From assembly GCA_900079695.1 (NCBI GenBank), contig LT599022.1:3248929-3312928 (forward strand): 64,000 nucleotides of DNA, written 5' to 3'. Shown piece after piece: positions 8,486-15,748 of the stretch; the first letter of the stretch is position 1; each line of letters starts with the position of its first letter. Under the pieces are notes generated by a model. That model was not told the origin of the DNA. It searched no databases and saw nothing but the letters and a program-made list of their open reading frames with translations. This DNA is from an uncultured Alphaproteobacteria bacterium (lineage in GTDB: Bacteria > Pseudomonadota > Alphaproteobacteria > Rhodospirillales > Rhodospirillaceae). The translations under genes were made by a program, and so were the position numbers.

Positions 8486-8937
8486 GAGCCGCGGCGTGGG
8501 GTGCGCAACGCCCCCGTCCATCGCTGGAGACCGGCATCCGGGTCGCCCCGACCGCCGGGCTGAAACCGTCTTCTCAGCTTCCGCAACGGCTCCTGGGATC
8601 AATATAGACCGCCCCTCGCAAAAAATCCACGCACAGGCACGTCGCCATCCCCAAGCCAGAACGGTCCGCAAAAGTCCGATGTGGCGCTCCAGCCCCGTTA
8701 AATGACCGTTCAACGGAGCTGTTTGTGGGGTAGCTCGGGGCCATGCGTTGGGGCTGGACGGCGAAACCCGCCTGGCGTAGGCTCTGACCGTCGCCGATCG
8801 ACCCGACAGTCACCGCGACGGACCATGCCCGGAAGCACTTCCGGGCATTTTGCTTTTCCCCTCCCTGAGAAGATGGCGTCGACCCGATGGGGCGGCGTGC
8901 CGCCCCTTTGCACATCCCGAGGGGAGGCATTGCCATC
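8486..8937 (+). other. 452-bp gene-free gap inside the head-gene block
   Basis: This is the only long gap in an otherwise overlapping late operon. It contains short frames without family resemblance, an imperfect dyad around 8696-8716 that includes CCGTTCAACGG, a TATAGA-like hexamer near 8603, and a strong terminator hairpin at 8826-8858. In related phages another small head gene or a promoter could sit here. I see no convincing start codon, codon-usage signal or homology, so it may be a regulatory region or a decayed gene. Confidence 0.55.
8826..8858 (+). terminator. intrinsic terminator within the prophage head operon
   Basis: An 11-bp perfect inverted repeat (8826-8836 with 8839-8849) is followed by TTTT, GC and TTTT. 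It points rightward, the same direction as the late genes. Transcription of the downstream capsid and tail genes would then need readthrough or a new promoter between 8858 and 8938. Confidence 0.75.
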
Positions 8938-9135
8938 ATGGCGAAGATCGCCAAAGACACCGGCGCCACGCCCGATTTCGTCGGACTGTTCCCGGCCGCG
9001 ACCGTGCGCGACGTGGAAGACGGCGCGCCGGTCGAGCGCAAGCTCGGCGCCGCCGACGTCCTGACGTGGCGCGAGACCGAGACCCGGGTGACGATCGTCA
9101 CCGTCGACGGCCGCCGCTTCGAGGTGGCGAAATGA
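8938..9135 (+). CDS. small phage structural-region protein, uncharacterised
   Basis: A 65-residue acidic protein with a strong ribosome site (AGGGGAGG) 11 bases before the ATG, and a 3' end that overlaps the next ATG (ATGA). It looks like a compact beta-rich protein: the second half alternates hydrophobic residues (TRVTIVTVDGRRFEV). I do not recognise the family. Its position just ahead of the protease/capsid gene suggests a head accessory or decoration role, which is speculative. Confidence 0.7.
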   Translation: MAKIAKDTGATPDFVGLFPAATVRDVEDGAPVERKLGAADVLTWRETETRVTIVTVDGRRFEVAK

Positions 9136-11492
9136 GCCGCCGTATCGCGCTCTCCGGCGGCATCGGTCCGGCGGTCGCCCTTGCCGTCAGCGAGGAGGTC
9201 TTCCGCGAGGCGACCGCATCGCCGCGTCTTCCCGCGCTCGGGCTGATCGGCGAGGCCGCGATCCGCGAAGCGTTCGCGGGCGACTACATGCAGCTCGGCG
9301 AAGTGCTGCGCAGCGCCCTGGTGCGCGTCTTCAAGATCACCGACCCCAATCAGGACCCCTGGGTGTGCGTCCGCGCGCTGTTCGACGACAGCATCGTCGT
9401 AGAGCGGGGCGGCGCGCTGCTGCGCTATCCCTACGCGATCGACGGCATGGAAGCGACCTTCGGGGCGCCGGTGCCGGTGGTCGCCACCTACATCGACGCG
9501 AAGCCCGCGGCCGCGCCTGCGCGCGAGGCTCAGGCGGCGTTCCTGGAGGCGGCGGAGAGCGGCGCGAGCCGCTTCCGTATCCGGGTGATCCGCGCCGGCG
9601 CATCCGGCAACGCGAACTACTATCCCGACGCGGTGCTGCGCGAGGCGGTGCCGTTGTTCGAGGGCGCGCGCGTCCTGGTGAAGTCCGACGAGGAGCACCT
9701 CGCGGGCAAGGGCAAGGACCCGCGCAACCTGATCGGCCGCCTGTCCAACGTCGCGTTCGTCGAGGGCAAGGGCGAGGACACCGGCGAGATCCGCGCCGAC
9801 CTCGACATGATCGAGCCCACCGGCGCGGTCGCGGTGAAACTGCGCGAGGCGTGGGATCGCGGCATGGCCGGCCTGTTCGGCTTTTCGATCGATGCGCGGG
9901 CGAAGGCCCGCCAGGTCACCCGCGGCGGCAAGAGCTTCCGCGAAGCCGTCGCCTTCACCCGGGTTTCGTCGGTCGACCTGATCGTCGAACCCGGCGCCGG
10001 CGGCGAAGTCATCAACCTTCTCGAAGCCCAGTCCTATCAGGAGACCGAAACCATGTGGCGCGACCAGTTGCTGCGCATGATCGAGGCGCATCGCCCCGAT
10101 CTTCTCAAGGGCAAGGACGTCGCCCAGATGTCCGACGCCGATCTCGAAACCGTTCTGCGCGAGGCGCTCGGCCAGCCCGCCGCGCCCCTTGCCGTCACCG
10201 CGGAAGATCTCGCCACCGCCATGCGCATGGTCGAGGCGCGCAGCGAGGCCCGCGCGGCGATCGCCGAGAGCACTCTGCCCGATGCCGCGAAGGCTCGGCT
10301 CAAGGCGCGTTTCGAGGCCGAAAGCGAGTTCACCGCCGAGACCGTGCGCGAGGCGATCAAGGTCGAGCGCGAGTATGTCTCCCAGTTTTCGGGCGGCGCG
10401 GCGGTGCGCGGCCTGGGAGGCGACTTCGGCCGCGTCGAGGGGGGCGAAAGCCGGGCGGAGAAGGTCGAGCAGATGCTCGAGGCGTTCTTCGATCCCGAAC
10501 ACAAGGATCACGAACACGCCCGCTCGTTCAAGGAGTGCTACGTCGCGATCACCGGCGACGCCCGCGTCACCGGCCAGCGCAGCAACTGCGACGACGCTCT
10601 GATGCGCGAAGCGCTCGGCACCGCCGATCTGTCGGAAGTGCTGGGCAACGCCATCCACCGCCGGATGGTCGCCGACTATCGCACGCCCGACGTCTATGGC
10701 GCCTGGCGCCAGCTGGTGAACGTCGGCAACGCCACCGACTTCCGCAACCAGGAGCGCGCCCGCTGGGGCGGCTACGGCGATCTGCCGGCGGTGGCGGAAC
10801 GCGGCGACTACACCGCGCTCACCTCGCCGGGTGACGAAAAGGCGAGCTTTGCCGTGACCAAGCGCGGCGGCCTCGAAACGCTCACCATCGAAGCGATCAA
10901 GAACGACGACGTCGGCCTGATCCGGCGCATTCCCACCAACCTCGGACGCGCCGCCAAGCGCACCCTGGGCAAGTTCGTCTTCGACTTCATCCGCACCAAC
11001 CCGGTGATCTACGACGCCAAGGCGTTCTTCCACGCCGACCACGGCAACCTCCTCGGCGTCGCCCTCGATGCCGCGAGTTACGCGTCGGCGCGCCTGAAGA
11101 TGCTGAAGCAGCCCGAGAAGGATTCCCTCGACCCGCTCGGCATCGGACCGAAATTCCTGCTCGTCGCGCCGGACGGCGAGGAAGGGGCCGCCGACCTGTT
11201 CCGGCGCAACACCAACCAGGACAAGACCTTCCTGCAGTCGCTGTCGCCGACGATCATCCCGGTCTGGTACTGGACCGACGCCAACGACTGGGCGGCGATG
11301 GCCGACCCGCTCGACATCCCGACGATCGAGGTTGCCTTCCTCGACGGCGTGGAGGAGCCCGAGCTGTTCGTCCAGGACAGCCCGACCTCCGGCAGCATGT
11401 TCACCAACGACCAGATGACCTGGAAGATCCGGCACATCTACGGCGGCGCCGTCACCGACTACCGCGGTGCGGTCAAGTCGGTGGTGGCCTGA
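9132..11492 (+). CDS. fused prohead protease and major capsid protein
   Basis: A 786-residue polyprotein. Residues 1-125 form an N-terminal domain I do not recognise. Residues about 135-300 resemble the phage capsid maturation protease, with His189 (in DEEHLAGKG) and Ser252 (in GLFGFSIDA) as the likely catalytic pair. Residues about 300-460 are a charged helical segment, possibly scaffold/delta domain. Residues about 460-786 form the major capsid protein, ending with KIRHIYGGAVTDYRGAVK, typical of HK97-fold capsids of Mu-like phages. In Mu the protease/scaffold and capsid are separate genes (I/Z and T). Self-cleavage would release the shell subunit. The start at 9132 overlaps the previous stop; upstream frame extensions are shadows. 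Confidence 0.85.
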   Translation: MSRRIALSGGIGPAVALAVSEEVFREATASPRLPALGLIGEAAIREAFAGDYMQLGEVLRSALVRVFKITDPNQDPWVCVRALFDDSIVVERGGALLRYPYAIDGMEATFGAPVPVVATYIDAKPAAAPAREAQAAFLEAAESGASRFRIRVIRAGASGNANYYPDAVLREAVPLFEGARVLVKSDEEHLAGKGKDPRNLIGRLSNVAFVEGKGEDTGEIRADLDMIEPTGAVAVKLREAWDRGMAGLFGFSIDARAKARQVTRGGKSFREAVAFTRVSSVDLIVEPGAGGEVINLLEAQSYQETETMWRDQLLRMIEAHRPDLLKGKDVAQMSDADLETVLREALGQPAAPLAVTAEDLATAMRMVEARSEARAAIAESTLPDAAKARLKARFEAESEFTAETVREAIKVEREYVSQFSGGAAVRGLGGDFGRVEGGESRAEKVEQMLEAFFDPEHKDHEHARSFKECYVAITGDARVTGQRSNCDDALMREALGTADLSEVLGNAIHRRMVADYRTPDVYGAWRQLVNVGNATDFRNQERARWGGYGDLPAVAERGDYTALTSPGDEKASFAVTKRGGLETLTIEAIKNDDVGLIRRIPTNLGRAAKRTLGKFVFDFIRTNPVIYDAKAFFHADHGNLLGVALDAASYASARLKMLKQPEKDSLDPLGIGPKFLLVAPDGEEGAADLFRRNTNQDKTFLQSLSPTIIPVWYWTDANDWAAMADPLDIPTIEVAFLDGVEEPELFVQDSPTSGSMFTNDQMTWKIRHIYGGAVTDYRGAVKSVVA

Positions 11493-11522
11493 TCAACGGG
11501 TATTGAACAGGACGCCGACGCG

Positions 11523-12191
11523 ATGCTGATCGACTTCCAGACCCTGGTCGACACCCTGGTTCCCCTGACCCTCGGCGATCTCACCGCCGAGGATCGGGAC
11601 CAGGCCATCGCGCTGGCGGTGACCCGCTACGCCGCCGACCGCCCGCGCACGCTCGTCGTGGACGTGGCGGCCGGCGGCGCCTTCCTCGCTCTTCCGGCCG
11701 GTTGGGTCGAAGGGGTGTCGTCGATCTCCGGGATCGAGTGCCCGCCCGACGCGGTGCCGCCGCGCCCGATCGACGGTTGGTGCGTCGAACAGGGGCTCGA
11801 CGGCCGCCGCATCCGCCTGCCGTATTCCCCCGCCGCCGACGCGACGGTGCGGATCGCGTTCACCGCGCCGCATGTCGTCGACGAGACCACCGACACCATT
11901 CCCGCGGTCGATCGAGAGGCGGTCGCCAACTGGGCGGCGGCGTTGCTGCTCGACGCGTTGTCCAACCGCTTCGCCGGCGACCGCACGCCGACCATCGCTT
12001 CCGACTCCGTCGACCACGCGAGCAAGACCCGCGATTTCGCCGCTCGGGCGCGCACGGCCCGTCAGCTCTATCTCGATCACCTCGGCATCGACCCCAAGCG
12101 CAACAATGCGGCGGGCGTGGTGATGACCATCCCGTCGATCGACAGCCTCGGGCGGCCGCGTCACAACCGCAGGGGGCCGGCATGGCTGTGA
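11523..12191 (+). CDS. phage head-tail connector-type protein
   Basis: A 222-residue protein right after the capsid gene. The N-terminal half has the helical pattern common in head-tail adaptors (LTAEDRDQAIALAVTRYA) and the middle is beta-rich. The C-terminal third is again helical (a VANWAAALLLDALS helix and a TARQLYLDHLG helix), resembling gp6-type connectors. It probably joins the portal ring to the tail. The 3' end overlaps the next gene by 10 bp. The family assignment is tentative; position is the stronger evidence. Confidence 0.65.
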   Translation: MLIDFQTLVDTLVPLTLGDLTAEDRDQAIALAVTRYAADRPRTLVVDVAAGGAFLALPAGWVEGVSSISGIECPPDAVPPRPIDGWCVEQGLDGRRIRLPYSPAADATVRIAFTAPHVVDETTDTIPAVDREAVANWAAALLLDALSNRFAGDRTPTIASDSVDHASKTRDFAARARTARQLYLDHLGIDPKRNNAAGVVMTIPSIDSLGRPRHNRRGPAWL

Positions 12192-12700
12192 CCCCGCTTC
12201 TGACGATCGACGTCGACGGCGGCGCCGATCTGCGGGCCGCTTTCGTCATGGCGCCCGAAGTGACCACCCGCGAGCTCGTCGCGGCCGCGTGGGAAGGCAG
12301 TCTGCTGCTGCAGCGCGAGATCCAGGAGATCACCCCCACCGGCGTCGGCCAGGGTGGCGGTCTCAAGGGTTCGATCTCGGCGCGCGAGCCGCGCGTTCTC
12401 GCCGACAACGTCATCGGAACGGTCGGGACGGCGCTGTCCTACGCGGTTCCGGTCGAGCTCGGCACCCGTCCGCATTTTCCGCCGGTGATCGCGCTTGTTG
12501 ATTGGGTGCGGGCCAAGTTCGGCGCGCGCGGTGCCGAGGCCGAGCGGATCGCCGGCGCGGTGGCGCGCAAGATCGCGATCCACGGCACCGAGGGCGCGCA
12601 CATGTTCGAGCGCGGTTTCGATGCCAACGCCGCGCAGGTCCGCCGGATTTTCGACCGCGCCCTGGGGCGGATCTTCGCCGCGATCGGAGGCCGCAAGTGA
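12182..12700 (+). CDS. phage tail-completion/virion morphogenesis protein (HK97 gp10-like)
   Basis: A 172-residue protein with a helix around VAAAWEGSLLLQREIQE, a conserved PVELGTRPHFPP turn and a C-terminal ERGFDANAAQVRRIFDRALG helix. The VELGT-PHFP pattern is characteristic of HK97 gp10/Mu gpG-type tail completion proteins at the neck. The ATG at 12182 lies within the preceding gene. The downstream gene starts at a GTG overlapping its stop. Confidence 0.78.
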   Translation: MAVTPLLTIDVDGGADLRAAFVMAPEVTTRELVAAAWEGSLLLQREIQEITPTGVGQGGGLKGSISAREPRVLADNVIGTVGTALSYAVPVELGTRPHFPPVIALVDWVRAKFGARGAEAERIAGAVARKIAIHGTEGAHMFERGFDANAAQVRRIFDRALGRIFAAIGGRK

Positions 12701-13266
12701 CCCGTTCCGCGCAGATCCGCGCCGCCATCGTCGCCACCATCGCCGCCATTCCGAACGTCGGCCGGGTGCATGACCGTGAGCGCTACGCCAAGACCGAAAA
12801 GGATCTGCTCGCGCATTACGGCGGCGAACGTTCGTTGCTCGGGTGGTTCGTCCGCCGGGTGGCGCGCCGCGTCGAGCACCCCTCGACGATGCGCACCCGC
12901 GTCGTCACCACCTGGCAGATCCGGGGCTACGCCTCTTTCAGCGACGGCCTCGCGAGCGAGTTGGCTTTCGACGATCTCGCCGACGCGGTCGCCGATGCCT
13001 TCGAGGCCGACGACACCCTGGGTGGCCTGATCGAGAGCTTCGACGCCGACGACGGTGCGTCGGGCGTCCAGCTCGTCGACGCAGGGCCGGTGATGTTCTC
13101 CGGCGTGCTCTGCCATTCGGTGCGGCTCAGCCTCGCCACCGTGCATTCCGAGGATCGCGGCGTCGACGCCGAAGGTCTCGCCGACTTCAACCGCCTCGAC
13201 ACCACCTGGGCCGGTGTCTGGCCCGACGTCACCGACGTCATCCGCCCCAATCAGGAGGGATCATGA
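12697..13266 (+). CDS. phage tail terminator-like protein
   Basis: A 189-residue protein initiated at GTG, overlapping the previous stop. It contains a helical N-terminus, a beta strand region (RTRVVTTWQIRGYASFSDG) and a C-terminal strand pair (HSVRLSLATVHSE). Small proteins of this layout between the gp10-like protein and DUF2635/sheath genes usually act as tail terminators or are gp37-like. I infer the function from position, not from a decisive motif. Confidence 0.6.
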   Translation: MTRSAQIRAAIVATIAAIPNVGRVHDRERYAKTEKDLLAHYGGERSLLGWFVRRVARRVEHPSTMRTRVVTTWQIRGYASFSDGLASELAFDDLADAVADAFEADDTLGGLIESFDADDGASGVQLVDAGPVMFSGVLCHSVRLSLATVHSEDRGVDAEGLADFNRLDTTWAGVWPDVTDVIRPNQEGS

Positions 13267-13454
13267 CCACCGTTGTCCTCAAGCCGGTCGGCGGCCTCCG
13301 GGTGCTCGACCCGGCGACGATGCCGCCCGAGCCGCTGCCCAAGACGGGCAAGCCCGTCACCCTCGACACCTACTGGCGCCGGCGTCTCGCCGCCAAGGAG
13401 GTCGAGATCGTTTCCACCGCGGCCGAGAAGTCCGCCCAGAAGAAGGGAGCCTGA
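13263..13454 (+). CDS. DUF2635 family protein (Mu gp38-like)
   Basis: A 63-residue protein matching the short DUF2635 pattern: a VVLKPVGGLRVLDP start, a central GKPVTLDTYWRRRL motif and a variable charged tail. It always precedes the tail sheath gene in Mu-like phages, as it does here. The exact function is unknown. GGAGG (13256-13260) lies just upstream of the ATG. Confidence 0.85.
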   Translation: MTTVVLKPVGGLRVLDPATMPPEPLPKTGKPVTLDTYWRRRLAAKEVEIVSTAAEKSAQKKGA

Positions 13455-13458
13455 CATT

Positions 13459-14967
13459 ATGGGCTCGATCTCCTTCAACGATATCCCCGCGACCATCCGT
13501 CTTCCGGCGGTGCTGGTCGAGATCGACAATTCCAAGGCGGTCGGCGGGTCGACGCTGATGCCCTACACCAACCTGGTGGTGGGGCAGCGCCTCGCCACGG
13601 GCACCGTGGCGGCGGCGACGCCGATCCGGGTCACCACCACGGCGCAGGCCAAGGCGTATTTCGGCGCGGGTTCGCTGCTGGCGCTGATGTGCGAGACCCA
13701 GCTCAAGAACAACGAGATCACCGAAACCTGGGCGGTCGCTCTCGCCGACGATGCCGCGTCGGCCAAGGCCGCGGGCGCGATGACCTTCTCCGGCGACGTC
13801 ACCGCCTCGGGCACGCTGTTCCTCTACGTCGCCGGGCAGCGCCTCAAGATCGGCGTCGCCGCCGGACAGGACGCCGCCGCCACCGCCGCCGCGGTGGTCG
13901 CCGCGATCGCCACCGCCAAGGATCTGCCGGTGACGGCCGCCGTCGACGGCGCCGTCGCGGGAAAGGTCAACCTCACCGCCCGCAACGCCGGCGAGACCGG
14001 CAACGTCATCGACGTGCGCGTCAACTACTACGACGGCGAGGCGCTGCCGGCCGGCCTCGCGATCGCCTGGGGCAACGGCGGCGGCACCGTCGACGGCAGC
14101 CCGACGCCGCCCTGGCTCTGGGCGGCGGCCACCGCCGGACAGGTGTCGTACTCCGCCAACATCGACCCGGCGCGGCCGTTCAAGACCCTCGCTCTGACCG
14201 GGGTGCTCGCGCCGAAGACGTCGCCGGGCATGCGCCTCGCGGGCGGCACCGCCAACCCCGATATCGGCGACGTGTTCGCGGCGATCGGCGACAAGCACTG
14301 CAACGTCCTGACCGTGCCGTGGATCGACGCCGCCAACCTGCACGCCCTGCACGTCGAGCTGCTGGATCGCTGGACCGGTCTGCGGATGATCGAGGGCATG
14401 GCCTTCGTCGGCGCCTACGGCACGATGTCGGCGATCGGCACGCTCGGCGACAGCCTCAACAGTCCGTTCATCAGCATCGCCGACGCCACCGGCGGCCGCA
14501 CCTTCGCGGAATCCAACCTGCTGCTGTTCGACGGCGTTTCGGTCTACTCGACCGACGCCGACGGCACCGTGCGGATCTGGCAGATCATCACGACGTACAA
14601 AACCACCGCCTCCGGCGCCGAGGACATCAGCTACCTCAAGGTCAACACCATCCTGACTCTCGGCTATCTCCGCTACGACTGGCGCAACCTGGTGCTGCGC
14701 GAGTTCCCGCGCCACAAGCTCGCCAACGACGGCGTCAAGTACAAGCCCACCCAGGCGATCGTGACGCCGAAGATCCTGCGCGCCCGCGCGGCGACGTGGC
14801 TGATGGAGAAGGCCGAGGACGCGCTGGTCGAGAACGTCGACGCCGCGATCGCCGCGATGGTGGTGGAACGCAACGACGACAACCCCGACCGCGCGGACAT
14901 GTACCTGCCGCCCGACATCGTCAACCAGTTCGACATCCTCGCGACCCAGCTCGGGTTCCGGCTCTAA
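13459..14967 (+). CDS. contractile tail sheath protein (Mu L-like)
   Basis: A 502-residue sheath subunit. It starts ISFNDIPATIRLPAVLVEID, the strand that interlocks sheath subunits. A variable outer domain in the middle (about residues 95-210) is Ala/Val-rich. It ends in the conserved YLPPDIVNQFDILATQLGF segment. Polymerised around the tube, it contracts to drive the tube through the cell envelope. The tube gene follows 10 bp downstream. The longer upstream frame is a shadow of DUF2635, so the ATG at 13459 is used. Confidence 0.94.
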   Translation: MGSISFNDIPATIRLPAVLVEIDNSKAVGGSTLMPYTNLVVGQRLATGTVAAATPIRVTTTAQAKAYFGAGSLLALMCETQLKNNEITETWAVALADDAASAKAAGAMTFSGDVTASGTLFLYVAGQRLKIGVAAGQDAAATAAAVVAAIATAKDLPVTAAVDGAVAGKVNLTARNAGETGNVIDVRVNYYDGEALPAGLAIAWGNGGGTVDGSPTPPWLWAAATAGQVSYSANIDPARPFKTLALTGVLAPKTSPGMRLAGGTANPDIGDVFAAIGDKHCNVLTVPWIDAANLHALHVELLDRWTGLRMIEGMAFVGAYGTMSAIGTLGDSLNSPFISIADATGGRTFAESNLLLFDGVSVYSTDADGTVRIWQIITTYKTTASGAEDISYLKVNTILTLGYLRYDWRNLVLREFPRHKLANDGVKYKPTQAIVTPKILRARAATWLMEKAEDALVENVDAAIAAMVVERNDDNPDRADMYLPPDIVNQFDILATQLGFRL

Positions 14968-14976
14968 GGAGGCATC

Positions 14977-15345
14977 ATGGCCAGCGACAACGCCCGCGCC
15001 GGCATCTTCTACGTCAAGGTCGGCGGCAAGCTGATCGAGGCGTCCGGCAACTTCACCTACAACCTCGGCCAGCCGAAGCGCGAAGGGGTGCTGAACTCCT
15101 ACGGCGTCTCGGGTTTCAAGGAAACCGCGCAGGTGCCGTACATCGAGGGCGAGGTGATCGACAGCAACAGCATCGATCTCGTCAACGATCTGCTCGCGGT
15201 CGAGGACGCCACCGTCACCCTCGAACTGCGCAACGGCAAGGTGATCGCACTGCGCAACGCGTGGTATGCGGCCGAGGGCCAGGGCAACACCGAGAACGGC
15301 ACCATGCAGGTGCGGTTCGAGGGCAGGCAGGCGGGGTACGTGTGA
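14977..15345 (+). CDS. phage tail tube protein (Mu M-like)
   Basis: A 122-residue beta-rich protein with a ribosome site (AAGGAGG) ahead of the ATG. The GGKLIEASGNFTYNLG start and the VTLELRNGKVIALRNAWYA strand pair identify the Mu-type tube family. It stacks in hexameric rings inside the sheath. Its stop overlaps the ATG of the tail chaperone gene. Confidence 0.93.
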   Translation: MASDNARAGIFYVKVGGKLIEASGNFTYNLGQPKREGVLNSYGVSGFKETAQVPYIEGEVIDSNSIDLVNDLLAVEDATVTLELRNGKVIALRNAWYAAEGQGNTENGTMQVRFEGRQAGYV

Positions 15346-15620
15346 TGGACGAGACCAGGAAACTCACGCTCAAGAAGCCGGTCCGGTTCGGCGAAGACAC
15401 AATTTCGGCGCTCGAATTCCGCGAACCCGAGGGCGCCGACTGGCGCGGTCTGGTGATGCGCACCGACGGCGTGATCGACATGGACACGATGATGACCCTC
15501 GCGTCGCGCCTGTCCGGTCAGCCTCCCTCGGTGATCGACCGCCTCAAGGGACGGGACTTCTCCGACACCCTGGCGATCGTCGGGGGTTTTATCGGCGGTG
15601 GCCGAGAGACTGGGAAGTAG
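15345..15620 (+). CDS. tail assembly chaperone, short form (Mu gp41-like)
   Basis: A 91-residue protein of the phage tail assembly family, with TLKKPVRFGEDTISALEFRE at the start and a helical C-terminus. It coats the tape measure during tail assembly. The reading frame contains a canonical slippery heptamer near its end, so a fraction of ribosomes should move to the -1 frame and make the longer product annotated separately. It sits between tube and tape measure, the fixed position of such chaperones. Confidence 0.88.
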   Translation: MDETRKLTLKKPVRFGEDTISALEFREPEGADWRGLVMRTDGVIDMDTMMTLASRLSGQPPSVIDRLKGRDFSDTLAIVGGFIGGGRETGK

Positions 15621-15748
15621 CCTTCGAGCTTCTCGCGGGGTCACCGTTCTACATCGCCCCCAGCGAGCTGTGGGCGATGACCGCATCGGAACTTCTCTTC
15701 TGGGTCGCCCGAGCCAAGGCGCGGCTCGAACGTGAAAGCAAGAAATGA
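15345..15748 (+). CDS. tail assembly chaperone, -1 frameshift extended form
   Basis: Predicted product of a -1 shift at 15584-15590. The second frame (stop at 15746-15748) adds about 52 residues, with the helical segments WEVAFELLAGSPF and LWAMTASELLFWVARAK, ending in a Lys/Glu-rich tail. This matches the conserved arrangement of paired tail chaperones (lambda G/GT, P2 E/E'). The second frame has no good start codon of its own, which supports production by frameshifting. The tape measure ATG overlaps its stop. Confidence 0.82.
15584..15590 (+). promoter_or_regulatory. programmed -1 ribosomal frameshift site
   Basis: The heptamer GGGTTTT is positioned in the zero frame as G-GGT-TTT, the X-XXY-YYZ form. 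Both tRNAs can re-pair (GGG and TTT) after slipping back one base. It lies 10 codons before the zero-frame stop, and the -1 frame is open to 15748. Confidence 0.85.

Noticed and set aside
8496-8705. 69-codon frame in the head-operon gap
   Set aside because: It has no ribosome site, an Arg/Ser/Pro-rich composition typical of chance frames here, and no recognisable motif.
8574-11435. 953-residue minus-strand frame opposite the protease-capsid gene
   Set aside because: Shadow of the plus-strand gene with no domain resemblance.
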